NCBI RefSeq assembly: GCF_903819165.1
Contig: NZ_CAIJCS010000009.1
Coordinates: 28,364-92,363, forward strand
Source of the DNA: Aedoeadaptatus nemausensis
GTDB lineage: Bacteria > Bacillota > Clostridia > Tissierellales > Peptoniphilaceae
DNA: 64,000 bases
Direction of reading: 5' to 3'
Shown here: piece by piece, positions 1-7,777 of the stretch
Layout of the letters: the number at the start of each line of letters is the position of its first letter
How positions within the stretch are numbered: position 1 is the stretch's first letter
Position numbers and translations under genes: made by a program
Notes under the pieces: generated by a model
Told to the model about the DNA's origin: nothing
The model's input: only the letters and a program-made list of their open reading frames with translations
Database searches by the model: none

Positions 1-386
1 TCGATCTTTTTAATAGCATGAAGCCACCGGGTAATTTCCTCGTCGGGAAAGCCCGGATCCTCTCCCCCTTGCAGTACAAAGGTTTTAAAACCCATGGCGG
101 CTCCTGCCTTTACAGCTTGCTCCATGGCTTCTTTTGAGAGGCGATAACGCACTACCTCATCATTGCCTCCGCGAATGCCGCAGTAGTAGCAATTGTTTTT
201 ACAGTAATTTGAAAACTCAATAAGGCCTCGTACGTAAATTTTTTTGTGGAAATGCCGTTCCGTAATTTCCCGCGACTTTCGAAACAAAGGCTCCCGCACT
301 TCTTCCTCGTGCTCGAGAATATAGCGAATGTCCTCGTCTCTTAAAGTTCCCCTGTCGTCATAGCGTTTTAAAATCTCCCCGATCAT
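1..386 (-). CDS. hydE: [FeFe]-hydrogenase maturation radical SAM protein HydE (N-terminal part, cut by window edge)
   Basis: HydE is a radical SAM enzyme that helps build the H-cluster of iron-only hydrogenases. About 128 residues are visible, from the start to a point after the iron-sulfur motif. The motif C-x3-C-x2-C is seen as YCKNNCYYCG around residues 61-70 and should bind the 4Fe-4S cluster and SAM. It is followed by a typical strand (FVLQGGEDPGF). The ATG overlaps the stop codon of the upstream ACT-domain gene in an ATGA arrangement, so the two are translationally coupled. Biotin synthase and PylB are relatives, but the pairing with the TM1266-type ACT protein favours HydE. The C-terminal two thirds lie outside the window. 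Confidence 0.85.
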   Translation of the reverse strand, partial: MIGEILKRYDDRGTLRDEDIRYILEHEEEVREPLFRKSREITERHFHKKIYVRGLIEFSNYCKNNCYYCGIRGGNDEVVRYRLSKEAMEQAVKAGAAMGFKTFVLQGGEDPGFPDEEITRWLHAIKKI

Positions 387-637
387 AAAACACCTGCCAA
401 TGTGGTCTTTACCGTGACATGGTCCAACATGCCCAGTTTTCCGGACAATGCATTGATCTGATCCTGTTCGCCGTCCACGGCGATGCTGATCAGAGAAAGT
501 CCTCGTTTTGGATAAGGAATGCCCAGTCGACCGACGATTATATGGCGACTCTCATGTAAAAGCTTGTTGATGCTTTCTACAACAGATTCCTCGTTGGATT
601 CGACTATGATGGCGATGATTCCTAATTTTTCGTTCAT
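383..637 (-). CDS. TM1266-family iron-only hydrogenase system putative regulator (ACT domain)
   Basis: This 84-residue protein is a single ACT-like domain of the TM1266 family, found next to hydrogenase maturation genes in many anaerobes. It has the family pattern: a strand (GIIAIIVE), a helix (VVESINKLLHE), the HIIVGRLGIPYP segment and a C-terminal strand ending TLAGVL. The family is named a putative regulator of iron-only hydrogenase systems, but its ligand is not known to me. GGAGG lies 4-5 nt before the ATG. It overlaps the start of hydE by 4 nt, so the pair forms one transcript. Confidence 0.85.
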   Translation of the reverse strand: MNEKLGIIAIIVESNEESVVESINKLLHESRHIIVGRLGIPYPKRGLSLISIAVDGEQDQINALSGKLGMLDHVTVKTTLAGVL

Positions 638-702
638 AATACCTCCTACCTCCGCTTAAAGGTAAAACCTCGAAGAAAAGGTGATGACTATCTACGCTCA
701 TT

Positions 703-711
703 ATTTTAACA
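703..711 (-). promoter_or_regulatory. possible extended -10 promoter for the ACT-hydE pair
   Basis: On the minus strand TG-T-TAAAAT reads as an extended -10 element about 65 nt before the ACT gene start. No good -35 box is seen at 16-18 nt, so this is weak. Confidence 0.3.
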
Positions 712-762
712 TAGAGTGGTTTTAATCGCGTCCTCTTCGAAAAATATAGAGTATTTTTCAAT

Positions 763-788
763 AAAAAAGAGCCGCCGAAGCGACTCTT
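763..788 (-). terminator. rho-independent terminator after the PPC-domain gene
   Basis: On the minus strand AGAGTCGC-TTCG-GCGGCTCT forms a stem (one G-T pair) with a TTCG loop, followed by six T. It sits just after the stop codon of the PPC/DUF296 gene. Confidence 0.85.
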
Positions 789-792
789 CTGT

Positions 793-1224
793 TTAAACAA
801 TCATTTGATTGACGCCGATTTCATCGTGATACTTTCGATCGATTGCGCCGTCGATTATGCGGATGAAAATTTCCGCCGTAATGGAGATCACCGCGCGATC
901 CAAGTGACCGCCGACGACGGATCCGTCCACGCCGCCTAAGTTAATATGGCTGTGAAGATAGGCCTCGCCGTCTTTTCGGGAAAGATTTCCCATAATCGAT
1001 GTGATTTCGAAAGGTTCGGTGTAATGGGTCAGTTTATATTCTCTCGAATTTAAATCCATTATGCCGATGGTTACATCGTCTGTGGCGCCGATTCCTTCGA
1101 CGATGCCCGCCTGAATCTTTTCCTTTTCCGCAAGGGCGAGGATAGATTCGACGATTTCATCGCCCGGGTCCAATCTCAGGGCGATTACGGGAGCGGAATC
1201 TTTCGAGTAGATTTTATAATCCAT
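793..1224 (-). CDS. PPC/DUF296 domain protein
   Basis: This 143-residue protein is a single PPC (plants and prokaryotes conserved, DUF296) domain. Family hallmarks are visible: a GIVEGIGATDDVTIG segment, a LHSHINLGG segment with the paired histidines, and VVGGHL, which together suggest a metal site in the trimer. Plant members are AT-hook DNA-binding proteins, but bacterial single-domain members have no firmly assigned role. Two adjacent ATG codons exist; the second (at 1224) has the better spacing from AGGAGG. The gene follows the nucleoside permease gene by about 12 nt and may be the last gene of that transcript, since its terminator follows directly. Confidence 0.8.
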   Translation of the reverse strand: MDYKIYSKDSAPVIALRLDPGDEIVESILALAEKEKIQAGIVEGIGATDDVTIGIMDLNSREYKLTHYTEPFEITSIMGNLSRKDGEAYLHSHINLGGVDGSVVGGHLDRAVISITAEIFIRIIDGAIDRKYHDEIGVNQMIV

Positions 1225-1236
1225 CATTGCCTCCTT

Positions 1237-2175
1237 TTATTTCGTGCGCTTGTAGGGAATACCGTTGGCGCTTGGGCCGCGAGCTTCGCCGACGAAGAGC
1301 ACCATGGAAATCATGGTAATCACGTAAGGCAACATATTTAAAAGGTCGGGGGCCACTTTGATAGAGGTGGAACCCATAAAAATGACGAGTCCTTCCGCCG
1401 CGCCGAATAATAGGCACGCGAGGAGGGTGGTATGGGGCTTCCATCCGCCGAAGATGACCGCCGCAAGGGCGATAAAGCCTTGACCGGAGATAAGGGTCTC
1501 TCTAAAGTTCGCCACCACGGCGAGACTTAAGCTCGCTCCGCCGAGGCCCGCTAAAAAGCCCGATGTGAGAACGCCGATATATTTTAGTCGGTATACGTCG
1601 ATGCCCAAAGTCTCCGCCGCATGGGGGTGTTCCCCGACGGAGCGCATGCGAAGGCCGAGCTTCGTCTTATAGAGGACGAAGTAGACGACGGCGACGAGGA
1701 TGAAGGCGATATACACCGTAATATATTGGCTGAAAACAATATCGCCCACACTTCCGCTGGGGAAGACGCCCGTAAAGACGCGAGGCATTTTATTTTTAAA
1801 GGGGATGGGCTCGGTCATGGCGGCGCCGTCAAAGAACAGGCGCGCGAGGAAAATGGAAAGGCCCGGGCCCAGTAAGTTCAGGGCCGTACCGCTTACGACG
1901 TGATCGGCACCGAAGTGAATGGTGGCGATGCCGTGTAAGAGGGCGACGGCCATGCCGCCGAGACCGGCGCTTAAAAAGGCGATCCAAGGGTTTCCCACAT
2001 AAAATCCGACGATGGCACCGACGACGGCGCCGATGGTCATCATGCCTTCGAGGCCGATATTGACGACACCTGTGTTTTCACTGACCACGCCGCCCATAGC
2101 GGTGTAAATTAAGGGAGCGGCGTAGAGCAAGGTAATGCCGAGAACTCCGGCAATATTAGCTAAAATACTATTCAA
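1237..2175 (-). CDS. nucleoside ABC transporter, membrane permease (NupQ-like)
   Basis: This 312-residue integral membrane protein belongs to the BPD_transp_2 permease family that serves BMP-type nucleoside importers. About eight hydrophobic segments are seen, and the family motif ENTGVVNIGLEGMM lies near residues 33-46. It is the last transporter gene of the cluster, after the second permease. The start is TTG, with GGAGGGG six nt upstream; the gene overlaps the end of the upstream permease by 8 nt. Together with the BMP lipoprotein and the ATPase it should form a high-affinity nucleoside (guanosine or purine) uptake system, although the exact substrate cannot be read from the sequence. Confidence 0.88.
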   Translation of the reverse strand: MNSILANIAGVLGITLLYAAPLIYTAMGGVVSENTGVVNIGLEGMMTIGAVVGAIVGFYVGNPWIAFLSAGLGGMAVALLHGIATIHFGADHVVSGTALNLLGPGLSIFLARLFFDGAAMTEPIPFKNKMPRVFTGVFPSGSVGDIVFSQYITVYIAFILVAVVYFVLYKTKLGLRMRSVGEHPHAAETLGIDVYRLKYIGVLTSGFLAGLGGASLSLAVVANFRETLISGQGFIALAAVIFGGWKPHTTLLACLLFGAAEGLVIFMGSTSIKVAPDLLNMLPYVITMISMVLFVGEARGPSANGIPYKRTK

Positions 2176-3280
2176 GTTCTTCCCCTCCTTTAACTTTGTT
2201 GGAAGCCAATTTTTTGCGAATCCATTCCAAGAACTGGGGCATGGCGATAAACAATACGATAATGCCGATAACGATATTAATAACTTCAGAAGGCGTATTT
2301 AACGCGGAGTTCAATTTTCCGCCGCCGTAACTTAAAGCTGCAAATAAAATTCCCGAGGGGATACAGGCGATGGGATTGTTTGCCGCAATCAGGGAAACGG
2401 CGATGCCGTTAAAGCCGTAGCCTTGTTGGGCAGCTAATATACCGATATTTTGCGTAACGCCCAAAACTTGCACGGCCCCTGCGAGGCCTGCCATACCGCC
2501 GGAGATGGCCATGGAAATGACCGTACTCTTTTTAATGTCGATGCCGCCGTATTCCGCCGCAAAGCGATTAAAGCCTACGGCTTTCAGTTGATAGCCCAGA
2601 GTGGTTTTTTTCAAGATGAACCACACGAGGACGGCGACGAGAACGGCGAGAATAATCCCCCAGTTAACCGGCGGATTTAAAATGCCCTTTAAAAAGGCGT
2701 TGTTCTTTAAAACCGCTCGACCCGCCTCCGATTGTTTCCAATGGCCTAAGATGCGAATACTTGCCGAAGGCTCGATGGTAAAAGAGTAGTTGCTGTCGGG
2801 CTTTCTTAAGAAAGCTTTTGTAAGCATATAATTGCTGAAGTAAAAGGCGATCCAGTTCAACATAATCGAAGAAATAACTTCGTTTACGCCTCGTCTCGCT
2901 TTAAAAATACCGACGAGACCGCCCCAGAGGGCGCCGGCAATAATGCCCACAATAAGGGCCACGATGGCGTGTAGTACCGGCGGCATTTTGACGACGACGC
3001 CGACGATAACCGCACCGAGAGAGCCCATAATAAACTGACCTTCCGCACCTATATTAAAGATGCCCGTTCGAAAGGCGAAGGCTACGGCGATCCCGGTTAA
3101 AATAATGGGCACCGCTTCCACAATGGTCCAGGACAGGTACTTCGGTTTCCCGAAGGCACCTAATATCATGACTTTATATGCTTCCAAGGGATTGACGCCG
3201 ATGACGAGCAGGATGACGGCACCGACGAGAAGCCCGAAAAGGATGGACATAAAGGTATAAGACAACATACGTTTATTCAC
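2168..3280 (-). CDS. nucleoside ABC transporter, membrane permease (NupP-like)
   Basis: This 370-residue permease is the partner of the following one. It has an N-terminal membrane segment, the family motif FRTGIFNIGAEGQF near residues 67-80 and about nine further hydrophobic segments. A soluble insert lies around residues 165-200. The first GTG of the open frame is part of the GGAGGTG ribosome binding site, so the real start is the second GTG at 3280, seven nt after GGAGGT. It overlaps the end of the ATPase gene by 8 nt, which points to translational coupling. Confidence 0.88.
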   Translation of the reverse strand: MNKRMLSYTFMSILFGLLVGAVILLVIGVNPLEAYKVMILGAFGKPKYLSWTIVEAVPIILTGIAVAFAFRTGIFNIGAEGQFIMGSLGAVIVGVVVKMPPVLHAIVALIVGIIAGALWGGLVGIFKARRGVNEVISSIMLNWIAFYFSNYMLTKAFLRKPDSNYSFTIEPSASIRILGHWKQSEAGRAVLKNNAFLKGILNPPVNWGIILAVLVAVLVWFILKKTTLGYQLKAVGFNRFAAEYGGIDIKKSTVISMAISGGMAGLAGAVQVLGVTQNIGILAAQQGYGFNGIAVSLIAANNPIACIPSGILFAALSYGGGKLNSALNTPSEVINIVIGIIVLFIAMPQFLEWIRKKLASNKVKGGEELE

Positions 3281-4802
3281 GGTGTTCACCTCCTGCCATA
3301 TAGTAACCTAGTTCATTTTGATCGGCTTCGCCTTCCTTGAAGATCTTTGTAATGGCACCTTCATATATAATGCCGATGCGATCGGAAAGGCTGATAACTT
3401 CATCCAGCTCGAAGCTGATAAGGAGCACGGCTCTTCCCCGATCCCTTTGCTGGACGAGGAATTTGTGAATATTTTCGATGGCGCCCACATCCAGACCCCG
3501 AGTCGGTTGAGCGGCGATTAAAATATCCGGATCGTCGTCGATTTCTCTTGCGAGAATAACTTTCTGCTGATTCCCGCCGGAAAGATCCCCCGCGAGATAG
3601 TTGCTCCTTCTCGGGCGGATATCGAAAGATTCCATAAGTTTTTCGGCGTGGGCATGAATGGGATCGTCCTGCAAGATGCCCTTTTTCGAATAGGGTGCAG
3701 AAAAGTATTGATCGAGAATCATATTTTCCGCAACGGTAAATTCCTGCACGAGTCCGCGCTTGTTGCGGTCCTCGGGGATATTGTTCATTCCGGCTTCCCG
3801 AATTTCTTTAGGAGAGCATCCTGTAACGTCTTTTCCCTCGATAAGGATCTTGCCTTCTTCCACTTTTCGAAGACCCGTAAGAGCTTCTAAAAGTTCACTT
3901 TGCCCGTTGCCGTCTACGCCGGCGATTCCGAAGATTTCACCCTTGCGCACTTCCAGATTCAGGCCGCGAACCGCCTCGATATCCCTGGCGTCGTTGACCC
4001 GCAAGCCTTCCACTTTTAAGGCTACGTCACCGGGAACTTTCGGCTCTTTATCCACATTAAATTGAATGGAACGGCCCACCATCATTTCCGCAAGCTTGGC
4101 CTCGTCGACGGAACCTACGTCCACCGTGCCGATATGTTGTCCTCTGCGAATAATAGTACATTTTTCCGCCAAAGCTTTAATCTCTTTTAGTTTATGGGTG
4201 ATAATAATAATGCTCTTGCCCTCTTTAGAGAGCGCTTTAATAATGGCGATTAGTTCCTCAATTTCCTGAGGCGTCAGGACAGCCGTAGGCTCGTCGAAAA
4301 TTAAAATCTCCGCATCGCGGTAAAGGGCCTTTAAAATTTCCACACGCTGCTGCATGCCTACGGAAATATCTTCGATCTTTGCATCCGGATCGATTTTCAG
4401 TCCGTAATGATTGGAAAGCTCTATTACTCGTTTGCGAGCGCTTTTCTTATCCAGGACGACGCCATTGGTAGGCTCTTCACCTAAAATAATGTTTTCCACC
4501 ACAGTGAAGGGTTGAAAGAGCATAAAGTGTTGGTGCACCATGCCCAGACCCTTTTCAATAGCGTCCTTCGGTCCTTTAAAATCTACCGGCTCTCCATTGA
4601 TCTTAACCTCTCCTGAAGTAGGTTCATAGAGACCGTATAGAATATTCATAAGCGTCGATTTTCCGGCGCCGTTTTCACCAAGTAAGGCGTGGATTTCGCC
4701 TTTTTCCACGACGAGATCGATCGCGTCGTTTGCTGTAAAGTCACCGAATTTCTTCGTAATGCCACGCATCTCTACAGCCGGCGCAAAATTTTTTTCAACC
4801 AT
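3273..4802 (-). CDS. nucleoside ABC transporter, duplicated ATP-binding protein (NupO-like)
   Basis: This 509-residue protein carries two ABC ATPase domains in tandem, as in sugar and nucleoside importers of the RbsA/NupO type. The first has an intact P-loop (GENGAGKST, about residues 42-50), a signature variant (ISVGMQQR) and Walker B (ILIFDEPTA). The second has a degenerate P-loop (GVDGNGQSELL), a good signature (LSGGNQQKV) and a Walker B lacking the acidic pair (LIAAQPTRGLD), the usual asymmetry in this family. It energises the two permeases that follow. A terminator-like hairpin separates it from the binding protein gene upstream, so it may be made in smaller amounts. Confidence 0.9.
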   Translation of the reverse strand: MVEKNFAPAVEMRGITKKFGDFTANDAIDLVVEKGEIHALLGENGAGKSTLMNILYGLYEPTSGEVKINGEPVDFKGPKDAIEKGLGMVHQHFMLFQPFTVVENIILGEEPTNGVVLDKKSARKRVIELSNHYGLKIDPDAKIEDISVGMQQRVEILKALYRDAEILIFDEPTAVLTPQEIEELIAIIKALSKEGKSIIIITHKLKEIKALAEKCTIIRRGQHIGTVDVGSVDEAKLAEMMVGRSIQFNVDKEPKVPGDVALKVEGLRVNDARDIEAVRGLNLEVRKGEIFGIAGVDGNGQSELLEALTGLRKVEEGKILIEGKDVTGCSPKEIREAGMNNIPEDRNKRGLVQEFTVAENMILDQYFSAPYSKKGILQDDPIHAHAEKLMESFDIRPRRSNYLAGDLSGGNQQKVILAREIDDDPDILIAAQPTRGLDVGAIENIHKFLVQQRDRGRAVLLISFELDEVISLSDRIGIIYEGAITKIFKEGEADQNELGYYMAGGEHRE

Positions 4803-4865
4803 CGTTTTCCCCTTTCATACACTTGTTCAATTATACACTATCGACTCGAAAATATAAAAGGATAT

Positions 4866-4896
4866 AAAAAAAAGGAGGGCCTGAGCCCTCCCCTTT
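4866..4896 (-). terminator. terminator/attenuator between the BMP lipoprotein and ATPase genes
   Basis: GGAGGGC-TCAG-GCCCTCC on the minus strand is followed by a run of eight T. It lies inside the transporter operon, so it probably lets only part of the transcripts continue, giving more binding protein than transporter. Confidence 0.85.
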
Positions 4897-4906
4897 TCGA
4901 TCAAAT

Positions 4907-6004
4907 TTATTTTGCTTCAAATGCGTTGTATTCTTCTTCCGTCGTAGGAACTTTGATTTCTCCCTTAATGATGCGTTCTTTTAAGGGTTCGATCTTTTCT
5001 AAGATTTCAGGTTTTACATTCTTGTCGCTGGTGGGAGCGATGTCGACTGTGTCGCCTTCTTTAAGACCGAAGTTTAAAGTTTGTCCGCCGGGGAATTCTT
5101 CGCCCTTGCTGAGGCCTTCGAGCACTTTGTAGACAGCGCTGTCGGCACGTTTCATAGCGGAAGTCAATACATTGTCGGGAGCGATGGGGTTTTGGTCACG
5201 GTCTACGCCGATTACCCATTTGTCCATATCTTTTGCAGCTTCGATTACACCGTCGCCTGCGCCGCCGGAAGCGTGGAATACGACGTCAGCACCTTGTTGG
5301 TACATATTGGTCGCAATGCTCTTACCTTTAGCAGCGTCGGAGAAGTTGCCGACATATTGGCTGATGAATTCGATCTTTTGGCCTTTTTCTTTAGCCGCTT
5401 GGTCTACACCTGCGTGGTAGCCTACTTCAAAAGCTTTAATTAAAGTAGATTCTTGACCGCCGACGAAACCGACTTTGTTGGTTTCGGAGGTAAGACCTGC
5501 AATGTAACCGACTAAGAAGGAAGGTTCTTCCGCCTTAAATTCAACACCTGTTAAGTTTTCGATGCCTTCACCATTGGCAGCGTCGACGATGAGGAATTGA
5601 ACGTCGGGATTATTTTTAGCAGCTTCCGTAATAGCTTCTTCAAGGTTGAAACCTGCCGCTACGATAATGTCGTTGTCCGCATCGAGTAAGGTTTCGATGT
5701 TCTTGTCGTAGTCGCTGGCTTCTTTAGATTCTTGGTAAGAAACTTCGTAGCCGAAATCGGCATTGGCTTTTTTAAGACCTTCCCATACACCTTGGTTAAA
5801 GGATTGGTCGTTGATGCCGCCTTCGTCGGTTACGAAACCGATTTTAAGTTTCTCGCCGTCAGTTTTTTCTTCGCCTGCATTCGCTGCGGCGTTGTTGTTG
5901 GCTGCTTCGTTATTAGCAGTATTGCCGTTAGAAGCGCCACCACATGCGGTCAATACAAAGATGGACAGCATGGTCAGTGCTAGTAATAGCGATCTTTTTT
6001 TCAT
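4907..6004 (-). CDS. BMP-family nucleoside-binding lipoprotein
   Basis: This 365-residue lipoprotein is the substrate-binding part of the nucleoside importer. The signal peptide ends in the lipobox LTAC with the cysteine at residue 21, followed by an asparagine- and alanine-rich linker up to about residue 48. The mature part is typical of the BMP/PnrA family: KIGFVTDEGGINDQSFNQ, VGFVGGQESTLIKAFEVGY and a C-terminal GDTVDIAPTSDKN segment. It is anchored to the outer face of the membrane. It is the first gene of the cluster, behind a strong promoter, with GGGGGAAA before the ATG. Confidence 0.93.
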   Translation of the reverse strand: MKKRSLLLALTMLSIFVLTACGGASNGNTANNEAANNNAAANAGEEKTDGEKLKIGFVTDEGGINDQSFNQGVWEGLKKANADFGYEVSYQESKEASDYDKNIETLLDADNDIIVAAGFNLEEAITEAAKNNPDVQFLIVDAANGEGIENLTGVEFKAEEPSFLVGYIAGLTSETNKVGFVGGQESTLIKAFEVGYHAGVDQAAKEKGQKIEFISQYVGNFSDAAKGKSIATNMYQQGADVVFHASGGAGDGVIEAAKDMDKWVIGVDRDQNPIAPDNVLTSAMKRADSAVYKVLEGLSKGEEFPGGQTLNFGLKEGDTVDIAPTSDKNVKPEILEKIEPLKERIIKGEIKVPTTEEEYNAFEAK

Positions 6005-6033
6005 GGATTTCCCCCTTTATTTGATCTGACCAT

Positions 6034-6062
6034 ATTATAGTATGTACCATTTATATTTTCAA
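6034..6062 (-). promoter_or_regulatory. sigma-A-type promoter of the nucleoside transporter operon
   Basis: TTGAAA, 17 nt, TATAAT on the minus strand, with the -10 box about 30 nt before the BMP lipoprotein start. Confidence 0.8.
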
Positions 6063-6081
6063 TAGGATAAGGTTTGCAATT

Positions 6082-6109
6082 AAAAAAGCGTGTACACGTA
6101 CACGCTTTT
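6082..6109 (-). terminator. terminator after the unknown membrane protein gene
   Basis: AAAGCGTGTAC and GTACACGCTTT form a nearly perfect palindrome with an A run on one side and a T run on the other. It can act in both directions, and it ends the 6116-7144 gene on the minus strand. Confidence 0.8.
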
Positions 6110-6115
6110 CATATG

Positions 6116-7144
6116 CTAGAGGTAAAATCCTTTCGTAACGGCGAAAAGATAGGTGGAAAGAATAAGGACGAGGATGGCCATTCCCGCACCTTGTCTGAAA
6201 TCCAGGGATTTCACTACAAGTTTAGGGCGACGCATCAGTTTGTAAAGTAAATAGCCGCCGAAGGCGATAAGAGGGAATCCTAAGAAAGTAGCCCAATTAT
6301 TCGGCGCCTTCAACATAGCTTTGGGAAGAGCCAATGAGAAGAGAACCATACCTCCATAGACGAAGGGGTATAGTTTTTTTCTATCGGTCAGAATAATCAA
6401 GAACCCGCCCACAGCGGAGACGACGCAGACGATGACGGAAAGCGTGCGAAGCACATTGAGCCTCGATTGAACGGATCCGTCGATAAGTTCCAAAGAATTA
6501 ATATAAGTGCCCGATTGAGTCTTCGTCGTAATCTGAGGCTTCATGCTCTTGTCCTTAACATCCAATGCGTCGGTAAATTTATCCATCTTACCATTGGTAA
6601 CAAATACGCCGATATCGGCGAGATTTTTACCCGAGCGCACGGACACGGAAGTCGGTCGCGTCACCACGGAGAAGACGTAATCTTCCGTCTTTTCATCTAA
6701 GGGAATGCGAAGCTCGGAAGCCGGATGAAGCTTATAATTTAGTTTTTCTAAAATTTTATTCAGCTGTAAAGATTCTTTGACCGCCGAATTGATTTTCTCG
6801 TATTCGCCCTTAAGTACTACCTTACTCTTGGAAGGCGTCGTACCTTCCGGTAAGTAAACGGGCTCCGCCACCTTACCCAGAACGCGTACACTGGAGGGAT
6901 TCCCCTCGTAGCGGAATTTTACATCGTAGCGAAAGAGCGTAGGGTCGCTCCCTTCGAGGCGCCGCGTAATTTGCAGGTGCTCGATATTGGTAGGGTCGTC
7001 AAAAATCAAACCGTCGAAACCGGAGCGGCTCATGTCTTTCGAAAGAAAGAGAGATTTTTCCGATACCAAGGGTGTCAATGTCAGTAAAAAGCAAAGTAGT
7101 AAAAATACTACAAAAAGTATGCCATTTTTCATCTGTTTCTGCAT
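6116..7144 (-). CDS. unknown membrane protein with an extracellular domain
   Basis: I do not recognise this 342-residue protein. It starts with a hydrophobic segment (residues about 7-25), then has about 190 polar residues rich in beta-type sequence (for instance SRSGFDGLIFDDPTNIEHLQ) that should lie outside the cell. Four membrane segments follow near residues 225-248, 256-275, 280-300 and 318-340. No catalytic motif was found. The open frame reaches 7162 with a TTG, but the ATG at 7144 has AGGGGG six nt upstream and is the likely start. It is divergent from a small unknown membrane protein and has its own terminator. Confidence 0.7.
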   Translation of the reverse strand: MQKQMKNGILFVVFLLLCFLLTLTPLVSEKSLFLSKDMSRSGFDGLIFDDPTNIEHLQITRRLEGSDPTLFRYDVKFRYEGNPSSVRVLGKVAEPVYLPEGTTPSKSKVVLKGEYEKINSAVKESLQLNKILEKLNYKLHPASELRIPLDEKTEDYVFSVVTRPTSVSVRSGKNLADIGVFVTNGKMDKFTDALDVKDKSMKPQITTKTQSGTYINSLELIDGSVQSRLNVLRTLSVIVCVVSAVGGFLIILTDRKKLYPFVYGGMVLFSLALPKAMLKAPNNWATFLGFPLIAFGGYLLYKLMRRPKLVVKSLDFRQGAGMAILVLILSTYLFAVTKGFYL

Positions 7145-7243
7145 GGTTTTCCCCCTAATCAATTATAGTTTTTTCCATCATATCATAAAGGTTACCCATT
7201 AGCACGGTAAAATTAGTAGCCGATTCTCAAGCTTCTTGCGATG

Positions 7244-7252
7244 TGCTATACT
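7244..7252 (+). promoter_or_regulatory. extended -10 promoter for the small membrane protein gene
   Basis: TG-C-TATACT lies about 17 nt before the ATG at 7269. No clear -35 box. The short distance gives a very short leader. Confidence 0.45.
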
Positions 7253-7268
7253 GAATTCGGAGGTAATT

Positions 7269-7727
7269 ATGACCATCGACAAGAAGAAATTTATCAACAT
7301 TTTAAAGTCTATCGATACTTTCAGTATCGTCCTGGCTTTATTTTTGGCGTTCACCCAGCCCTATGTTCCCGTTTATAATGATGCGGGAAAAATTATCGAG
7401 CGAAACGCCATGCTCCACGTTCTCATTATTCTCCTCGTGATCATCGGGATCATCCCCATCTTCAGAAATGAAATTAAACAGATCCAAAAGAATAAAAAAC
7501 CCTATCACATTACGAAAAAAATCAATACCGTCCACATGGCACGGGTGAATTTTATCGTAGCCATTGTATTCGCCGTCTGTCCCCTCGTGTTCGTTCCCAT
7601 GTCCGTTTACCGCTACGCGCCACAGGGCCTACGCGCACAACTTTTTTACTCCGCACTATATGTATTTATTTATCTCGGCGTCGGCACGAGATTACAAATG
7701 AAGATCGGTTTAAATTCCGGCAAATAA
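7269..7727 (+). CDS. unknown small four-span membrane protein
   Basis: This 152-residue protein is not recognised. Four hydrophobic stretches are seen, near residues 12-29, 42-60, 88-107 and 122-142, separated by a basic cytoplasmic loop (IKQIQKNKKPYHITKKI). No known motif was found. An upstream in-frame start exists at 7236, but GGAGGT lies directly before the ATG at 7269, which is therefore chosen. It is one of the few plus-strand genes and shares a divergent intergenic region with the unknown membrane protein at 6116-7144. It ends in a terminator shared with the convergent oxidoreductase gene. Confidence 0.6.
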   Translation: MTIDKKKFINILKSIDTFSIVLALFLAFTQPYVPVYNDAGKIIERNAMLHVLIILLVIIGIIPIFRNEIKQIQKNKKPYHITKKINTVHMARVNFIVAIVFAVCPLVFVPMSVYRYAPQGLRAQLFYSALYVFIYLGVGTRLQMKIGLNSGK

Positions 7728-7777
7728 AAAAGCCCCTCGGAGCTTTCCAAACGAAAGTTTCCGAGGGCTCTTTTTTT
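7728..7777. terminator. bidirectional terminator between convergent genes
   Basis: AGCCCCTCGGA and TCCGAGGGCT form a long stem with an inner AAACTTTCGTTT-like arm pair, flanked by an A run on the left and seven T on the right. It serves both the 7269-7727 gene and the oxidoreductase. Confidence 0.85.
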
